Assembly (NCBI GenBank): GCA_963558075.1
Contig: CAUWFN010000029.1
Span: 1 to 24,589, forward strand
Length of the DNA: 24,589 bases
Reading direction: 5' to 3'
Source: CALHKP01 sp963558075
Lineage (GTDB): Bacteria > Bacillota > Clostridia > Peptostreptococcales > Anaerovoracaceae
Below, one piece after another: positions 1 to 7,684 of this stretch. Made by a program: the position numbers and the translations under genes. Below the pieces are notes generated by a model, which worked only from the letters and a program-made list of their open reading frames with translations, ran no database searches and was not told the DNA's origin. Position 1 is the first letter of the stretch. Each line of letters begins with the position of its first letter.

Positions 1-55
1 AACCTATGACCTCCTGCTTGTAAGGCAGATGCTCTCCCAGCTGAGCTATGCGCCC
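1..55 (-). tRNA. tRNA-Val (anticodon TAC), 3' end cut by window edge
   Basis: Read on the minus strand, the sequence has a 7-base acceptor arm (GGGCGCA, 55-49), TA, a D-arm with stem GCTC/GAGC, then an anticodon arm TCTGC-CTTACAA-GCAGG. The 7-base loop places TAC at the anticodon, so it decodes valine GTA/GTN codons. The variable loop and start of the T-arm (ATAGG) follow and then the window ends, so the T-loop, 3' acceptor half and any CCA are not visible. Four strong promoters lie directly upstream, which suggests it is the first gene of a tRNA or rRNA cluster continuing beyond the window. Identity rests on the fold and anticodon. Confidence 0.93.
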
Positions 56-92
56 CCACATGTCCGTTCTTAAGTCGTTGACACATTTATAG

Positions 93-121
93 ATTATACT
101 ATATTGTTTTGAACTTGTCAA
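93..121 (-). promoter_or_regulatory. Promoter P1 of tRNA-Val (proximal)
   Basis: On the minus strand the -35 is TTGACA (121-116) and the -10 is TATAAT (98-93), a perfect consensus pair with a 17-base spacer. A run of A residues (AAAAAAGTTC) lies directly upstream of the -35 and resembles an UP element. The expected start site is near 86, giving a leader of about 30 bases before the tRNA. Confidence 0.9.
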
Positions 122-187
122 GAACTTTTTTCTAATCTTTTGCCTTTCGCTCCGTTCACATCACTGTCGTAAGCAATCAGCTTGATT

Positions 188-216
188 AGTATATCATTTT
201 GAATCAGGTTTGTCAA
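188..216 (-). promoter_or_regulatory. Promoter P2 of the tRNA array
   Basis: The -35 TTGACA (216-211) and the -10 TATACT (193-188) are separated by exactly 17 bases on the minus strand. An AAAAAAGTTC A-tract lies just upstream of the -35, as in P1. It is 95 bases upstream of P1 and points the same way. Confidence 0.85.
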
Positions 217-284
217 GAACTTTTTTAAATTTCTTTTTTTAAAAACCTTTTTTCAAAAGTGCCCTCAGAAGCGAGTGCTTATTT

Positions 285-313
285 ATATTAACACAACCGC
301 AACTCCTTGTCAA
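285..313 (-). promoter_or_regulatory. Promoter P3 of the tRNA array
   Basis: The -35 TTGACA (313-308), 17-base spacer and -10 TAATAT (290-285) are read on the minus strand. The A-tract AAAAAAAGTTG precedes the -35. The segment around the -10 (TGTGTTAATATAA) is repeated almost exactly at P4, suggesting that P3 and P4 arose by duplication. Confidence 0.82.
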
Positions 314-361
314 CAACTTTTTTTCATCGTATTTTCGAGCCGTTGTGACAGGCACTCACTT

Positions 362-390
362 ATATTAACACAGTGACTTTTGAGTGTCAA
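362..390 (-). promoter_or_regulatory. Promoter P4 of the tRNA array (distal)
   Basis: The -35 TTGACA (390-385), 17-base spacer and -10 TAATAT (367-362) are read on the minus strand. The A-tract AAAAAAGTTG precedes the -35. P3 and P4 share the same -10 context and a related GAGTGC-type segment downstream of it. It is the most distal of the four. Confidence 0.82.
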
Positions 391-531
391 CAACTTTTTT
401 GTATAAATTGTGCCATTAACCTCACATCCCTTGCAGCACCTTTGTTTGAGCCGCATATATTTTTATGCACGCTCTTGCAATCATATTATTTCACTTCATT
501 TGACCCTTCTATTTACACATTCCATAATTAA

Positions 532-564
532 AAAGCTCCTAAAGGCTCAATGCCCTGGAGCTTT
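532..564 (-). terminator. Rho-independent terminator of hflX-yigZ
   Basis: An 8-bp stem, AAAGCTCC (532-539) with GGAGCTTT (557-564), encloses a loop with some inner GC pairing. On the minus strand the right arm runs into a short U-rich tail (TTTTTAATTA). It sits 46 bases past the yigZ stop and before the tRNA promoters. Confidence 0.8.
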
Positions 565-609
565 AAATTACTTTATTAATAATCACACGTACAGCTTCGC
601 AATCCTGTT

Positions 610-1239
610 TTATACATTAACTCTATGAATAACTGCCCTTTCCTTCGGATTATCTATAGCTCCTCCTGAAATGTTAGACAGTATTTTCTTGAGTTCTTCT
701 TTTAGCTCAGGCTTAAGAACCATAGAAAAGCTCACCTTATCTGTATATACAATATCTGTTATTTCTACATCAAAATCAAACTTGTAAGTCTGAATTCTGT
801 TAAACAAACTGTAGTCTGCAGATACTTCTACAGATGTCATTTCTCTTACCTCACAGATTCCCGCAGCTTCGATTCCGAGTTTTGCACTTCCTGTATATGC
901 ACGCACAAGTCCGCCTGTTCCAAGCTTGATTCCGCCAAAATATCTCGTCACTACAACAGCGACGTTTGTTATTCCCTCGTTTACAAGCATCTGAACTATC
1001 GGAGCTCCAGATGTTCCCTGTGGCTCACCGTCATCACTTGCCCACTGAATTTGCATTTTGTCTCCAACTACCATTGCAGGTACGTTGTGGGTAGCATCCT
1101 TATATTCTTTTTTCTTTTCTTTGATGAACTCATCTGCCTCTTCTTTTGTTTCAACAGGTTTTATGTGCACGATAAATCTAGACTTATCGATAATCTGTTC
1201 GGCAGAAGCCTCTTTTGATATAGTTTTATACAATAACAT
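610..1239 (-). CDS. yigZ: YigZ/IMPACT family protein (UPF0029)
   Basis: A 209-residue protein of the usual YigZ size. The family signature is present around residues 68-80 (SDDGEPQGTSGAP), followed by the TRYFGGIKLGTGGLVRAY segment near residues 98-115. The C-terminal third fits the DUF1949 ferredoxin-like domain of this family. Eukaryotic relatives (IMPACT) regulate the kinase GCN2; the bacterial role is not settled, and YigZ-type proteins are thought to bind nucleic acid or ribosome-linked partners. The ATG start is preceded by CCGGAGG with good spacing. Its first 14 bases overlap the end of hflX, so the two are very likely co-transcribed and translationally coupled. The operon ends at the hairpin at 532-564. 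Family assignment is secure; function is inferred only from the family. Confidence 0.92.
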   Translation of the reverse strand: MLLYKTISKEASAEQIIDKSRFIVHIKPVETKEEADEFIKEKKKEYKDATHNVPAMVVGDKMQIQWASDDGEPQGTSGAPIVQMLVNEGITNVAVVVTRYFGGIKLGTGGLVRAYTGSAKLGIEAAGICEVREMTSVEVSADYSLFNRIQTYKFDFDVEITDIVYTDKVSFSMVLKPELKEELKKILSNISGGAIDNPKERAVIHRVNV

Positions 1240-2506
1240 AGTCTGTCAGCCTCCGGAAGTCTTCATCTTTTATTTCCACATCGAACAAAGTTCCCTCTTC
1301 GGTATATTCCATAGAATGCACTAGACCGTTTTCGCAAAGATAAGATGAAACATCTCCCTTTGCATACGGTATGAGAAGCTTAACTCTGACAACGCCTGCA
1401 AATATACGCGTTTTGATAGCATCCATCAGCTTGTCAATGTTTATATTCTCTTTTGCAGATATGAAAATTGTATCATCATGAGTTTTCAGCATAGACGGAT
1501 CTTCTACTAGATCTATTTTGTTGTATAACAAAATCTTCTCTTTGCCCGATGCGCCTATTTCGTTTAGAACTTTGTTTGTAACATCTATATGAAATTCATT
1601 TTCTTCGTAAGAGGCATCAACAACATGAAGCAGAAGATCTGCATTGCAGACCTCTTCTAGAGTAGCCTTAAAAGCCTCTACAAGGCTGTGAGGCAGCTTA
1701 CTTACAAATCCTACAGTATCTATAAGAATAAACTCTTTCCCCTTCTCTACAGTGATTTTTCTGTGCTGAGTATCAAGAGTTGCAAAAAGCATATTCTTTT
1801 CCTTTACAGTTTTATCATCTTTTTCTTCCATCGAAAGCAGACGGTTCATGAGAGCCGACTTTCCTGAATTCGTATAGCCAACAAGTGCGACAACCGGAAT
1901 TCCATTTTTTTCACGCTTTGATCTTTGTGTATTTCTGACCTGCTTTACAGATTCAAGCTCTGCACGTATGTCATCAACTCTGCGCTCTATGTGACGCCTG
2001 TCTGTCTCTAGTTTCTTTTCTCCAGGACCTCTTGTTCCTATACCACCACCCAGCCTTGACAATGATCTACCAAATCCTATAAGTCTAGGAAGTCTGTATT
2101 TCAACTGAGCAAGCTCTACCTGAAGCTTACCTTCTCTCGATTCTGCTCTCGCCGCAAAAATATCCAGAATAAGTATAGTTCTATCAATTACTCGCACGCC
2201 AAAAGCATCCTCTAGGTTTCGAAGCTGCATTCCTGTAAGCTCATCGTTAAATATTACAAGGTCAGCTTCCATATTAGCTGTCATTTCGACAAGCTCTTCA
2301 ACCTTTCCCTTACCTATCCATGTTGCAGTATTAGGCTTGTCAAGAGACTGCACAGCCGTTGCGATAACCTCGATATCAGCAGCTTCTGCAAGACCCTTAA
2401 GCTCCTGCATAGAATATGTTATATCCTCTCTCAGCTGAAGTCCCACAAGAATCGCACGGTACTTTTCGTGAGTTATAACTTCATTTTGTTCATTAAATCT
2501 CAACAT
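1226..2506 (-). CDS. hflX: GTPase HflX (ribosome splitting/rescue)
   Basis: A 426-residue HflX. The N-terminal HflX domain (about 17-125) is followed by a linker helix region with the glycine-rich RLGGGIGTRGPGE motif (151-163). The GTPase domain carries G1 GYTNSGKS (210-217), G3 DTVGF (263-267), G4 NKID (329-332) and G5 SAKE. Known HflX proteins bind the 50S subunit and split stalled or stress-idled ribosomes. The residue after G1 is Ala, where many relatives have Thr; the GKS itself is intact. The ATG start has no evident Shine-Dalgarno site (the upstream bases read AAAAGAAAATAT), but conserved sequence starts near residue 17, so the start may be correct and weakly translated. A TATAAT (2595-2590) lies upstream without a convincing -35. 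It is followed by yigZ, overlapping it by 14 bases. Confidence 0.96.
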   Translation of the reverse strand: MLRFNEQNEVITHEKYRAILVGLQLREDITYSMQELKGLAEAADIEVIATAVQSLDKPNTATWIGKGKVEELVEMTANMEADLVIFNDELTGMQLRNLEDAFGVRVIDRTILILDIFAARAESREGKLQVELAQLKYRLPRLIGFGRSLSRLGGGIGTRGPGEKKLETDRRHIERRVDDIRAELESVKQVRNTQRSKREKNGIPVVALVGYTNSGKSALMNRLLSMEEKDDKTVKEKNMLFATLDTQHRKITVEKGKEFILIDTVGFVSKLPHSLVEAFKATLEEVCNADLLLHVVDASYEENEFHIDVTNKVLNEIGASGKEKILLYNKIDLVEDPSMLKTHDDTIFISAKENINIDKLMDAIKTRIFAGVVRVKLLIPYAKGDVSSYLCENGLVHSMEYTEEGTLFDVEIKDEDFRRLTDYVIV

Positions 2507-2610
2507 ATATTTTCTTTTGCATAGAGCCCTTAGTCTGAGCCCTGCGCAAATGCCTTTCTTTTTCTTTTAGAGCGATTTTCTCGCCGTTTATTATATTTTG
2601 TTATATCAAA

Positions 2611-2648
2611 AGAGTCGCGTAGGCCTAAAAAGGCTTTTTTGCGACTCT
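2611..2648 (-). terminator. Terminator after codY
   Basis: An 8-bp perfect stem, AGAGTCGC (2611-2618) with GCGACTCT (2641-2648), holds an inner AGGCCT/AAAAAGGC partial stem. On the minus strand the tail is TTTTGATAT, a short and imperfect U-tract. It begins 16 bases past the codY stop and separates the long comM-codY operon from hflX. The weak tail may allow some read-through into hflX. Confidence 0.75.
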
Positions 2649-2664
2649 GCTGGACATTATTAAA

Positions 2665-3444
2665 TTAGATTTCAATCTTTTTAATTTCATCTCTAAGGAA
2701 CTCGTTAGTGATTTTGATTCTAGTTCCTTTCATTCCCAGTGATCTGGATTCTATAACGCCCGCACTTTCCAGCTTTCTCAGAGCGTTTACAATTACAGAA
2801 CGTGTAATACCTGATTTGTCTGCGATTTTGCTTGCAACAAGAAGACCTTCATCGCCATCAAGTTCTGCAAAGATTTTGATTACAGCATCAAGCTCTGAAT
2901 ATGACAGTGTTTCTAGTGCCATAGTAACAGCATTTTTCTGTCTGTTGTCTTCTTCCTCTTCGAGAGCGATTCCTCTTGTAACTTCGATTCCTACAACGGT
3001 TGCACCGTATTCGCAAAGAGCGATATCCTCATCAGAATATGCTTTGCTTGTTCTTACGATAAGCAGTGTTGCAACTCTTTTGCCTCCAAATATGATTGGC
3101 ACGATTGTATGGAATTTACTTGAAAGTCCGTAATTATCACCGTAAATTTCCTTAATTGAATCGTAAGTAAGATTTTCGCGAGTTTCCTCGATTTCTAGGA
3201 ACTTTTCGTTATATTCTTCTGGAAGCTCGTACTGATCTTCCTCTGCATTATAAAATAGTGGCGCTTCTTCGCCAGGTTCAAACTTTGCAGCTAGAACCTT
3301 TCCGCGCTTATTAAGGATGTATACATTTGATGAAAGCATTTCGCTTACGATGTTACATAGCTCATCAAATGAAACGTATCCTGATGCGCTTTCAGATAAA
3401 ACCCAATTCAGTTTTCTGATTCTTGTCAATAAATTTTCGCTCAT
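2665..3444 (-). CDS. codY: Global transcription regulator CodY
   Basis: The length is 259 residues, the same as Bacillus subtilis CodY. It has an N-terminal GAF domain (about 1-155), a helical linker and a C-terminal winged helix. The recognition region (203-240), including SKIADKSGITRSVIVNALRK and the following SAGVIESRSLGMKG, matches the family almost residue for residue. CodY represses or activates nutrient genes in response to branched-chain amino acids and GTP. Against the B. subtilis sequence as I recall it, the Arg-Met effector segment and the YTAFP segment are not recognisable here: residues 61-75 and 94-106 read quite differently, so effector sensing may differ. The ATG is preceded by AGGAAGAGG with good spacing. 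It is the last gene of the hslVU operon, 105 bases after hslU, with a palindrome in between. Confidence 0.95.
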   Translation of the reverse strand: MSENLLTRIRKLNWVLSESASGYVSFDELCNIVSEMLSSNVYILNKRGKVLAAKFEPGEEAPLFYNAEEDQYELPEEYNEKFLEIEETRENLTYDSIKEIYGDNYGLSSKFHTIVPIIFGGKRVATLLIVRTSKAYSDEDIALCEYGATVVGIEVTRGIALEEEEDNRQKNAVTMALETLSYSELDAVIKIFAELDGDEGLLVASKIADKSGITRSVIVNALRKLESAGVIESRSLGMKGTRIKITNEFLRDEIKKIEI

Positions 3445-3485
3445 ATTATACCTCTTCCTATCTAATTCTTGTACACACTTTCACA

Positions 3486-3505
3486 TATGAACTTGTAAGT
3501 TCATA
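3486..3505. promoter_or_regulatory. Perfect 9-bp palindrome upstream of codY
   Basis: TATGAACTT-GT-AAGTTCATA is a perfect dyad with a 2-base centre, lying 42-61 bases before the codY start. It has no U-tract on either side, so it is not a simple terminator. It does not match the CodY box (AATTTTCWGAAAATT). It could be an operator or an mRNA processing hairpin between hslU and codY. The dyad is plain in the sequence; the role is a guess. Confidence 0.45.
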
Positions 3506-3549
3506 AACTCGCGAACTTTTGCCGCGCGCTTATCGCCCTTTCGGACAGA

Positions 3550-4989
3550 TTAAAGAATATATCTGTCCAAATCGTCCTTGTGAACAGTATCTACAAATTT
3601 ACTTTGAACATATTCCCTGTCGATAACAAAAGCCTCGCCATTTGTTTCTGGAATCTCAAAAGAGATGTCCTCTAGCAGGCGTTCTATTATCGTATGCAGT
3701 CTTCTGGCCCCTATATTTTCAGTCTGCTCATTCATAAGATACGACATTGTAGCGATTTCGTCAATAGCTTCATCAGAAAATTCTAAATTTATATTTTCTG
3801 TAGCCATCAAAGCCTGGTGCTGTTTGATGATTGCATTCTCTGGAACTGTAAGGATTTTCACAAAATCTTCCTTTGAAAGATTTGTAAGTTCTACTCTAAT
3901 TGGGAAACGTCCCTGCAGTTCTGGAATAAGATCTGTAGGCTTTGCTATATGGAAGGCACCTGCACCGATAAACAGAATGTGGTCTGTTTTTACAGGGCCG
4001 TATTTTGTATTAACTACGCTACCTTCAACGATTGGAAGGATGTCTCTCTGAACACCTTCACGAGAAACGTCTGCACCATTTGAATAATTTGAGCTTGATG
4101 CGATTTTATCGATTTCGTCTATGAAAATAATTCCATTCTGCTCTGCATTTTCGAGTGCTTCGTCTGTAACCTGATCCATATCAAGAAGATTCTGAGCTTC
4201 CTGCTCCTTTAGGATTTTTCTTGCATCCTTAACTCTTACTCTCTTCTGCTTTGTCTTTTTTGGCATCATATCACCAAAAATATTTCCAATAGCGATGCTC
4301 ATGCCTTCGTTACTCATATCAAGCTGATTTCCTCTAGGCGCATCTTCTACTTCGATTTCAATGAACTGTTCTTCTAGCAGTCCATCTCTGAGCTGCTGTC
4401 TTACCTGTTCTCTTGCCATCTCTATATCGCTTTCAGGCTGCTCTGCTTCGGCTTCCTTTGCCTGACTTTCCTCATAAAGCTGCTTCTGGCTTGGATATCC
4501 GCCACTGTTCATAAGGAAATCAAAAGGATTCTTGGACTTTCCGCTGTCAGCCTTTTTCTTCTTTCCCGGAATAATAGCTTCTATGATTTTTTCCTCTGCA
4601 ATTCCTTCTGCAATATCATATTTTTCCTGAAGCTTTGACTGTTTTGTTATTCTGATAGATGCTTCAACTAGATCTCTAATCATAGAATCAACATCACGTC
4701 CAACATATCCTACTTCTGTAAATTTAGTTGCTTCAACCTTTACAAATGGTGCTTTCATAAGTTTTGCAAGTCTTCTTGCAATCTCAGTTTTACCACAACC
4801 TGTAGGTCCCATCATCAGGATATTTTTTGGTGTAATTTCTTCTCGCATTTCTTCTGAAAGAAGACTTCTTCTATAGCGATTTCTAAGAGCAATCGCTACT
4901 GATTTTTTTGCCTCATCCTGACCAATAATGTATTTATCAAGCTCCCTTACGATTTCTTTTGGAGTCATATTCTGAATTTTATCAGCCAT
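3550..4989 (-). CDS. hslU: HslU (ClpY) ATPase subunit of the HslVU protease
   Basis: A 479-residue AAA+ unfoldase that feeds substrates to HslV. Visible parts are Walker A GPTGCGKT (61-68), the pore loop GYVGRD (94-99), an intermediate I-domain (about 120-255) rich in charged residues, Walker B FIDEID (289-294), sensor and arginine-finger regions including IGARRL near 425-432, and a C-terminal DRYIL tail of the kind that docks into HslV. The I-domain has a Lys-rich stretch (142-152). The ATG start is preceded by AGGGGGG. It follows hslV by 14 bases and precedes codY in the same operon, the order known from Bacillus. Confidence 0.97.
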   Translation of the reverse strand: MADKIQNMTPKEIVRELDKYIIGQDEAKKSVAIALRNRYRRSLLSEEMREEITPKNILMMGPTGCGKTEIARRLAKLMKAPFVKVEATKFTEVGYVGRDVDSMIRDLVEASIRITKQSKLQEKYDIAEGIAEEKIIEAIIPGKKKKADSGKSKNPFDFLMNSGGYPSQKQLYEESQAKEAEAEQPESDIEMAREQVRQQLRDGLLEEQFIEIEVEDAPRGNQLDMSNEGMSIAIGNIFGDMMPKKTKQKRVRVKDARKILKEQEAQNLLDMDQVTDEALENAEQNGIIFIDEIDKIASSSNYSNGADVSREGVQRDILPIVEGSVVNTKYGPVKTDHILFIGAGAFHIAKPTDLIPELQGRFPIRVELTNLSKEDFVKILTVPENAIIKQHQALMATENINLEFSDEAIDEIATMSYLMNEQTENIGARRLHTIIERLLEDISFEIPETNGEAFVIDREYVQSKFVDTVHKDDLDRYIL

Positions 4990-5003
4990 TTTTATAATCC
5001 CCC

Positions 5004-5543
5004 CTATAACTTTTCAACGGAAATATTGTCATTAGTGTATACGCAAATCGAAGATGCGATTTTCAGTGACTCTCTGACAATTTCCTCTGCTGTCATATCT
5101 GTGTGGTTAAACAGTGCATTTGCTGCTGAATATGCATAGTTTCCGCCTGAACCTATTGCAACAAAGTCCTGATCAGGCACAATTACTTCTCCGTTACCGG
5201 AAATAACAAGCATATCCTGTTCATCAACGACAATCATTAGAGCTTCAAGGCTTCTCATGCCCTTATCTGATCTCCACAGCTGAGCAAGATCAACTGCTGC
5301 TCTCTTCAGGTTTCCACCGTGCTCTTCTAACTTCTTTTCGAATTTTTCTGTAAGAGAAAAGGCATCTGCTACTGAACCAGCAAAGCCAGTTAGCACCTTT
5401 CCGTGAAAAATCTTTTTAACTTTTTTTGCGCCATTTTTCATAATGGCAGTTTCTCCCATTGTAACCTGTCCGTCTCCTCCGATAGCTACATCATCTGGTC
5501 CTCTTCTTACAGCACAGATTGTAGTCGCATGAAACTGTATCAT
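5004..5543 (-). CDS. hslV: HslV (ClpQ) peptidase subunit
   Basis: A 179-residue proteasome-related N-terminal threonine peptidase that forms dodecamers capped by HslU. Conserved blocks are ATTI (6-9), GDGQVTMG, GFAGSVADAF, LWRSDK, SGNGEV, AIGSGGNYA and ICVYTND near the end. The protein begins MIQFHATTI, so the catalytic threonine would be Thr7, exposed only after removal of a short leader; extended starts of this kind are known in Bacillus and Thermotoga relatives. Residue 2 is Ile, so the N-terminal Ser2 proposed as nucleophile for B. subtilis ClpQ is unavailable. The start is well supported: AGGAGGG lies 6 bases before the ATG. It lies 27 bases after topA and 14 before hslU. Confidence 0.97.
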   Translation of the reverse strand: MIQFHATTICAVRRGPDDVAIGGDGQVTMGETAIMKNGAKKVKKIFHGKVLTGFAGSVADAFSLTEKFEKKLEEHGGNLKRAAVDLAQLWRSDKGMRSLEALMIVVDEQDMLVISGNGEVIVPDQDFVAIGSGGNYAYSAANALFNHTDMTAEEIVRESLKIASSICVYTNDNISVEKL

Positions 5544-5570
5544 GATAATCCCTCCTATTTATAACATTTT

Positions 5571-7628
5571 TTATTCTGTATATTTACACTCGCTATTTGA
5601 ACAAGCATAGTTTGAATTTTTTCCCTTTTTCTCTACTAGAAGGCTTCCGCATTCAGGACACTTTTTGTTTACAGGCTTGTTCCAGAAAGAACATGTACAG
5701 TCTGGATACCCACTACAACCGTAAAACAGTTTCCCGCGGCGGCTTCTTCTGACTACGATATCCTTCCCACATTCAGGACACTTTACATCGATTTTGTTCA
5801 CAATCGGTTTGGTGTTCTTGCATTCAGGATATCCGCTGCAGGCAATAAAGTCACCGAAACGACCGGCTTTGATGACCATAGGTTTGCCACAAAGCTCGCA
5901 GATTTCACCTGTAGGCTGATCTTCTACTGTTACCTTTTCTATTGCGTTGTCTGCAATTTCTAGCTCCTGTGAGAACGGTCCATAGAAATCACGTATTACC
6001 TGTTTCCACTCTGTATGTTCAACTTCTATATTATCAAGCTTGTCTTCCATGTCAGCTGTAAAGTTTACATCGACAATTTCTTTGAAGTATTCCTCCATTA
6101 AACCTGTAACTAGAAATCCTAGCTCTGTAGGTTTTAGACTTTTCTTTTCCCTTACAACATATCTTCTTTCGGAAAGTGTTCCAACGATTGGTGTATAAGT
6201 ACTTGGACGACCTATGTTCTTGTCTTCCAACTCACGTACAAGACTCGCCTCTGTGTATCTTGCAGGCGGCTGCGTGAATGACTGCTCTCCCTCAATGGAC
6301 TCCGCCTTCAGCACATCACCTTCGCTAAGTGCAGGAAGCATCTTGCTCTTTTCATCATCCTGTGATGATTTATACACTCTCTGATAACCATCAAACACAA
6401 GTTCTGAGCCTGTAGCTCTAAATGTGTAGTCTCCGTTATTTATATCAGCCTGAATTCCGTTGAATTTTGCAGCTGTCATCTGGCTGGCCATAAATCTGTT
6501 CCAGATTAGATTATATAATTTAAACTGATCATTTGTCAGAGATTCTTTGATGTCGTTTGGCTCTATGTCGATAACGCTGGGTCTAATTGCCTCGTGAGCA
6601 TCCTGAATATCCTTCTTTTTGTTTGAGTATTTGTTTTTACCAAGATATTCCTTGCCGTATCTGTTTTCAATGAATTCAGCTGCGGCTTTCTGTGCATCTT
6701 CTGAAATTCTTACAGAGTCTGTTCTCAGATATGTGATAAGACCTGTAGTTCCTTTTCCTTTGATGTCAACACCCTCATAAAGCTGCTGTGCAACCATCAT
6801 TGTTTTCTTTGTGTTAAAGTTTAACTTTGTTGAAGCCTCCTGCTGAAGACTACTTGTTGTAAAAGGTGGGTAAGGCTTTCTCTGTCTTTCTTTCTGAACA
6901 ACAGATGCTACGCTGAACTCACCCTTTTTCAGTTCTTCTATGATGGAATTGTTTTGAGCTTCATTTTCGACTGTTATCTTCTTTGATTTATAATTTATTA
7001 GCTTTGCAGAAAATTTCTTTCCCTTTTTGAAGTTTGCGATAATGTTCCAAAATTCCTTAGGCTCAAAATCCTGAATTTCCTTTTCTCTATCGCAGATAAT
7101 TTTGAGAGCTGCCGACTGAACTCGTCCTGCCGAAAGTCCCTTTCTTACTTTTCTCCAAAGAAGCGGGCTTATCTGATATCCTACAAGACGGTCAAGAACT
7201 CTTCTCGCCTGCTGGGCATCAACAAGACCTATATCTATACTTCTAGGATGTTTGATTGCTTCTTTGATTGTTGTTTTGGTTATTTCGTTAAAAACTATTC
7301 TGCATGGTGTATCTGGATCTATGCCAAGAAGATATGCAAGGTGCCAAGAAATTGCTTCTCCCTCTCGGTCCGGGTCAGTTGCCAGATAAACTTTTGAAGC
7401 TTTTTTTGCTTCTTTTCTCAGTTCTTTGATTATGCTGCCTTTTCCTCTTATGGCAATGTACTGCGGCTCAAAATCATTTTCTATATCTATTCCTAATTTG
7501 CTCTTAGGAAGATCTCTTACATGTCCTACGGATGCAATTACCTTATATTTTGCACCCAAATATTTTCCAATGGTTTTGGCTTTAGATGGTGACTCAACTA
7601 TTACTAGTATTTTCTTTGTGGTGGCCAT
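5571..7628 (-). CDS. topA: DNA topoisomerase I (type IA)
   Basis: A 685-residue topoisomerase that relaxes negative supercoils through a 5'-phosphotyrosine intermediate. The TOPRIM domain occupies about 6-115, with the VIVESPSKAKTI motif at the start and DPDREGE (85-91). The catalytic Tyr is Tyr300 in TYLRTDSVRIS. The C-terminus carries three C4 zinc ribbons, about 575-605, 613-640 and 652-682, each with CxxC plus a CSGYPEC-like second half. The ATG is preceded by GGAGG. It sits between dprA (56-base gap) and hslV (27-base gap). In Bacillus trmFO and xerC come between topA and hslV; both are absent here, so the cluster is condensed. Confidence 0.97.
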   Translation of the reverse strand: MATTKKILVIVESPSKAKTIGKYLGAKYKVIASVGHVRDLPKSKLGIDIENDFEPQYIAIRGKGSIIKELRKEAKKASKVYLATDPDREGEAISWHLAYLLGIDPDTPCRIVFNEITKTTIKEAIKHPRSIDIGLVDAQQARRVLDRLVGYQISPLLWRKVRKGLSAGRVQSAALKIICDREKEIQDFEPKEFWNIIANFKKGKKFSAKLINYKSKKITVENEAQNNSIIEELKKGEFSVASVVQKERQRKPYPPFTTSSLQQEASTKLNFNTKKTMMVAQQLYEGVDIKGKGTTGLITYLRTDSVRISEDAQKAAAEFIENRYGKEYLGKNKYSNKKKDIQDAHEAIRPSVIDIEPNDIKESLTNDQFKLYNLIWNRFMASQMTAAKFNGIQADINNGDYTFRATGSELVFDGYQRVYKSSQDDEKSKMLPALSEGDVLKAESIEGEQSFTQPPARYTEASLVRELEDKNIGRPSTYTPIVGTLSERRYVVREKKSLKPTELGFLVTGLMEEYFKEIVDVNFTADMEDKLDNIEVEHTEWKQVIRDFYGPFSQELEIADNAIEKVTVEDQPTGEICELCGKPMVIKAGRFGDFIACSGYPECKNTKPIVNKIDVKCPECGKDIVVRRSRRGKLFYGCSGYPDCTCSFWNKPVNKKCPECGSLLVEKKGKNSNYACSNSECKYTE

Positions 7629-7684
7629 TTTTCCTCCATTTGTATTTGCAAAAAGTATCTCAAATTAATATTCTATATGGCTTA

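Larger units (their letters stand above)
116..400 (-). repeat. Four spaced copies of a 16-bp A-tract/-35 repeat
   Basis: The plus-strand motif TGTCAA(G/C)AACTTTTTT occurs at 116-131, 211-226, 308-323 and 385-400. Copies are 95, 97 and 77 bases apart. Each is the -35 box plus upstream A-tract of one of the four promoters, so the repeat is explained by promoter duplication rather than by a mobile element or CRISPR. Confidence 0.85.
56..609. other. Intergenic region: tRNA promoter array plus yigZ terminator
   Basis: This 554-base gap between the tRNA and yigZ holds no credible gene. Bases 93-400 hold four tandem sigma-A promoters pointing at the tRNA. Bases 532-564 hold the yigZ terminator hairpin. 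Bases 401-531 are AT-rich with no recognised element. The only open frame, on the plus strand from 410, has no ribosome site and no family resemblance. Confidence 0.8.

Noticed and set aside
410..628. 72-codon plus-strand frame in the intergenic region
   Set aside because: It overlaps the terminator and the yigZ 3' end, has no ribosome site, and its translation shows no family resemblance.
3665..4051. 128-codon plus-strand frame inside hslU
   Set aside because: It is a Ser-rich reverse-strand shadow of a well-conserved gene. Similar long plus-strand frames at 2708-3133, 16594-16959 and 23980-24375 are rejected for the same reason.
5544..5570. Hidden trmFO or xerC between topA and hslV as in Bacillus
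   Set aside because: Only 27 bases separate the two genes, so these genes are absent from this locus.
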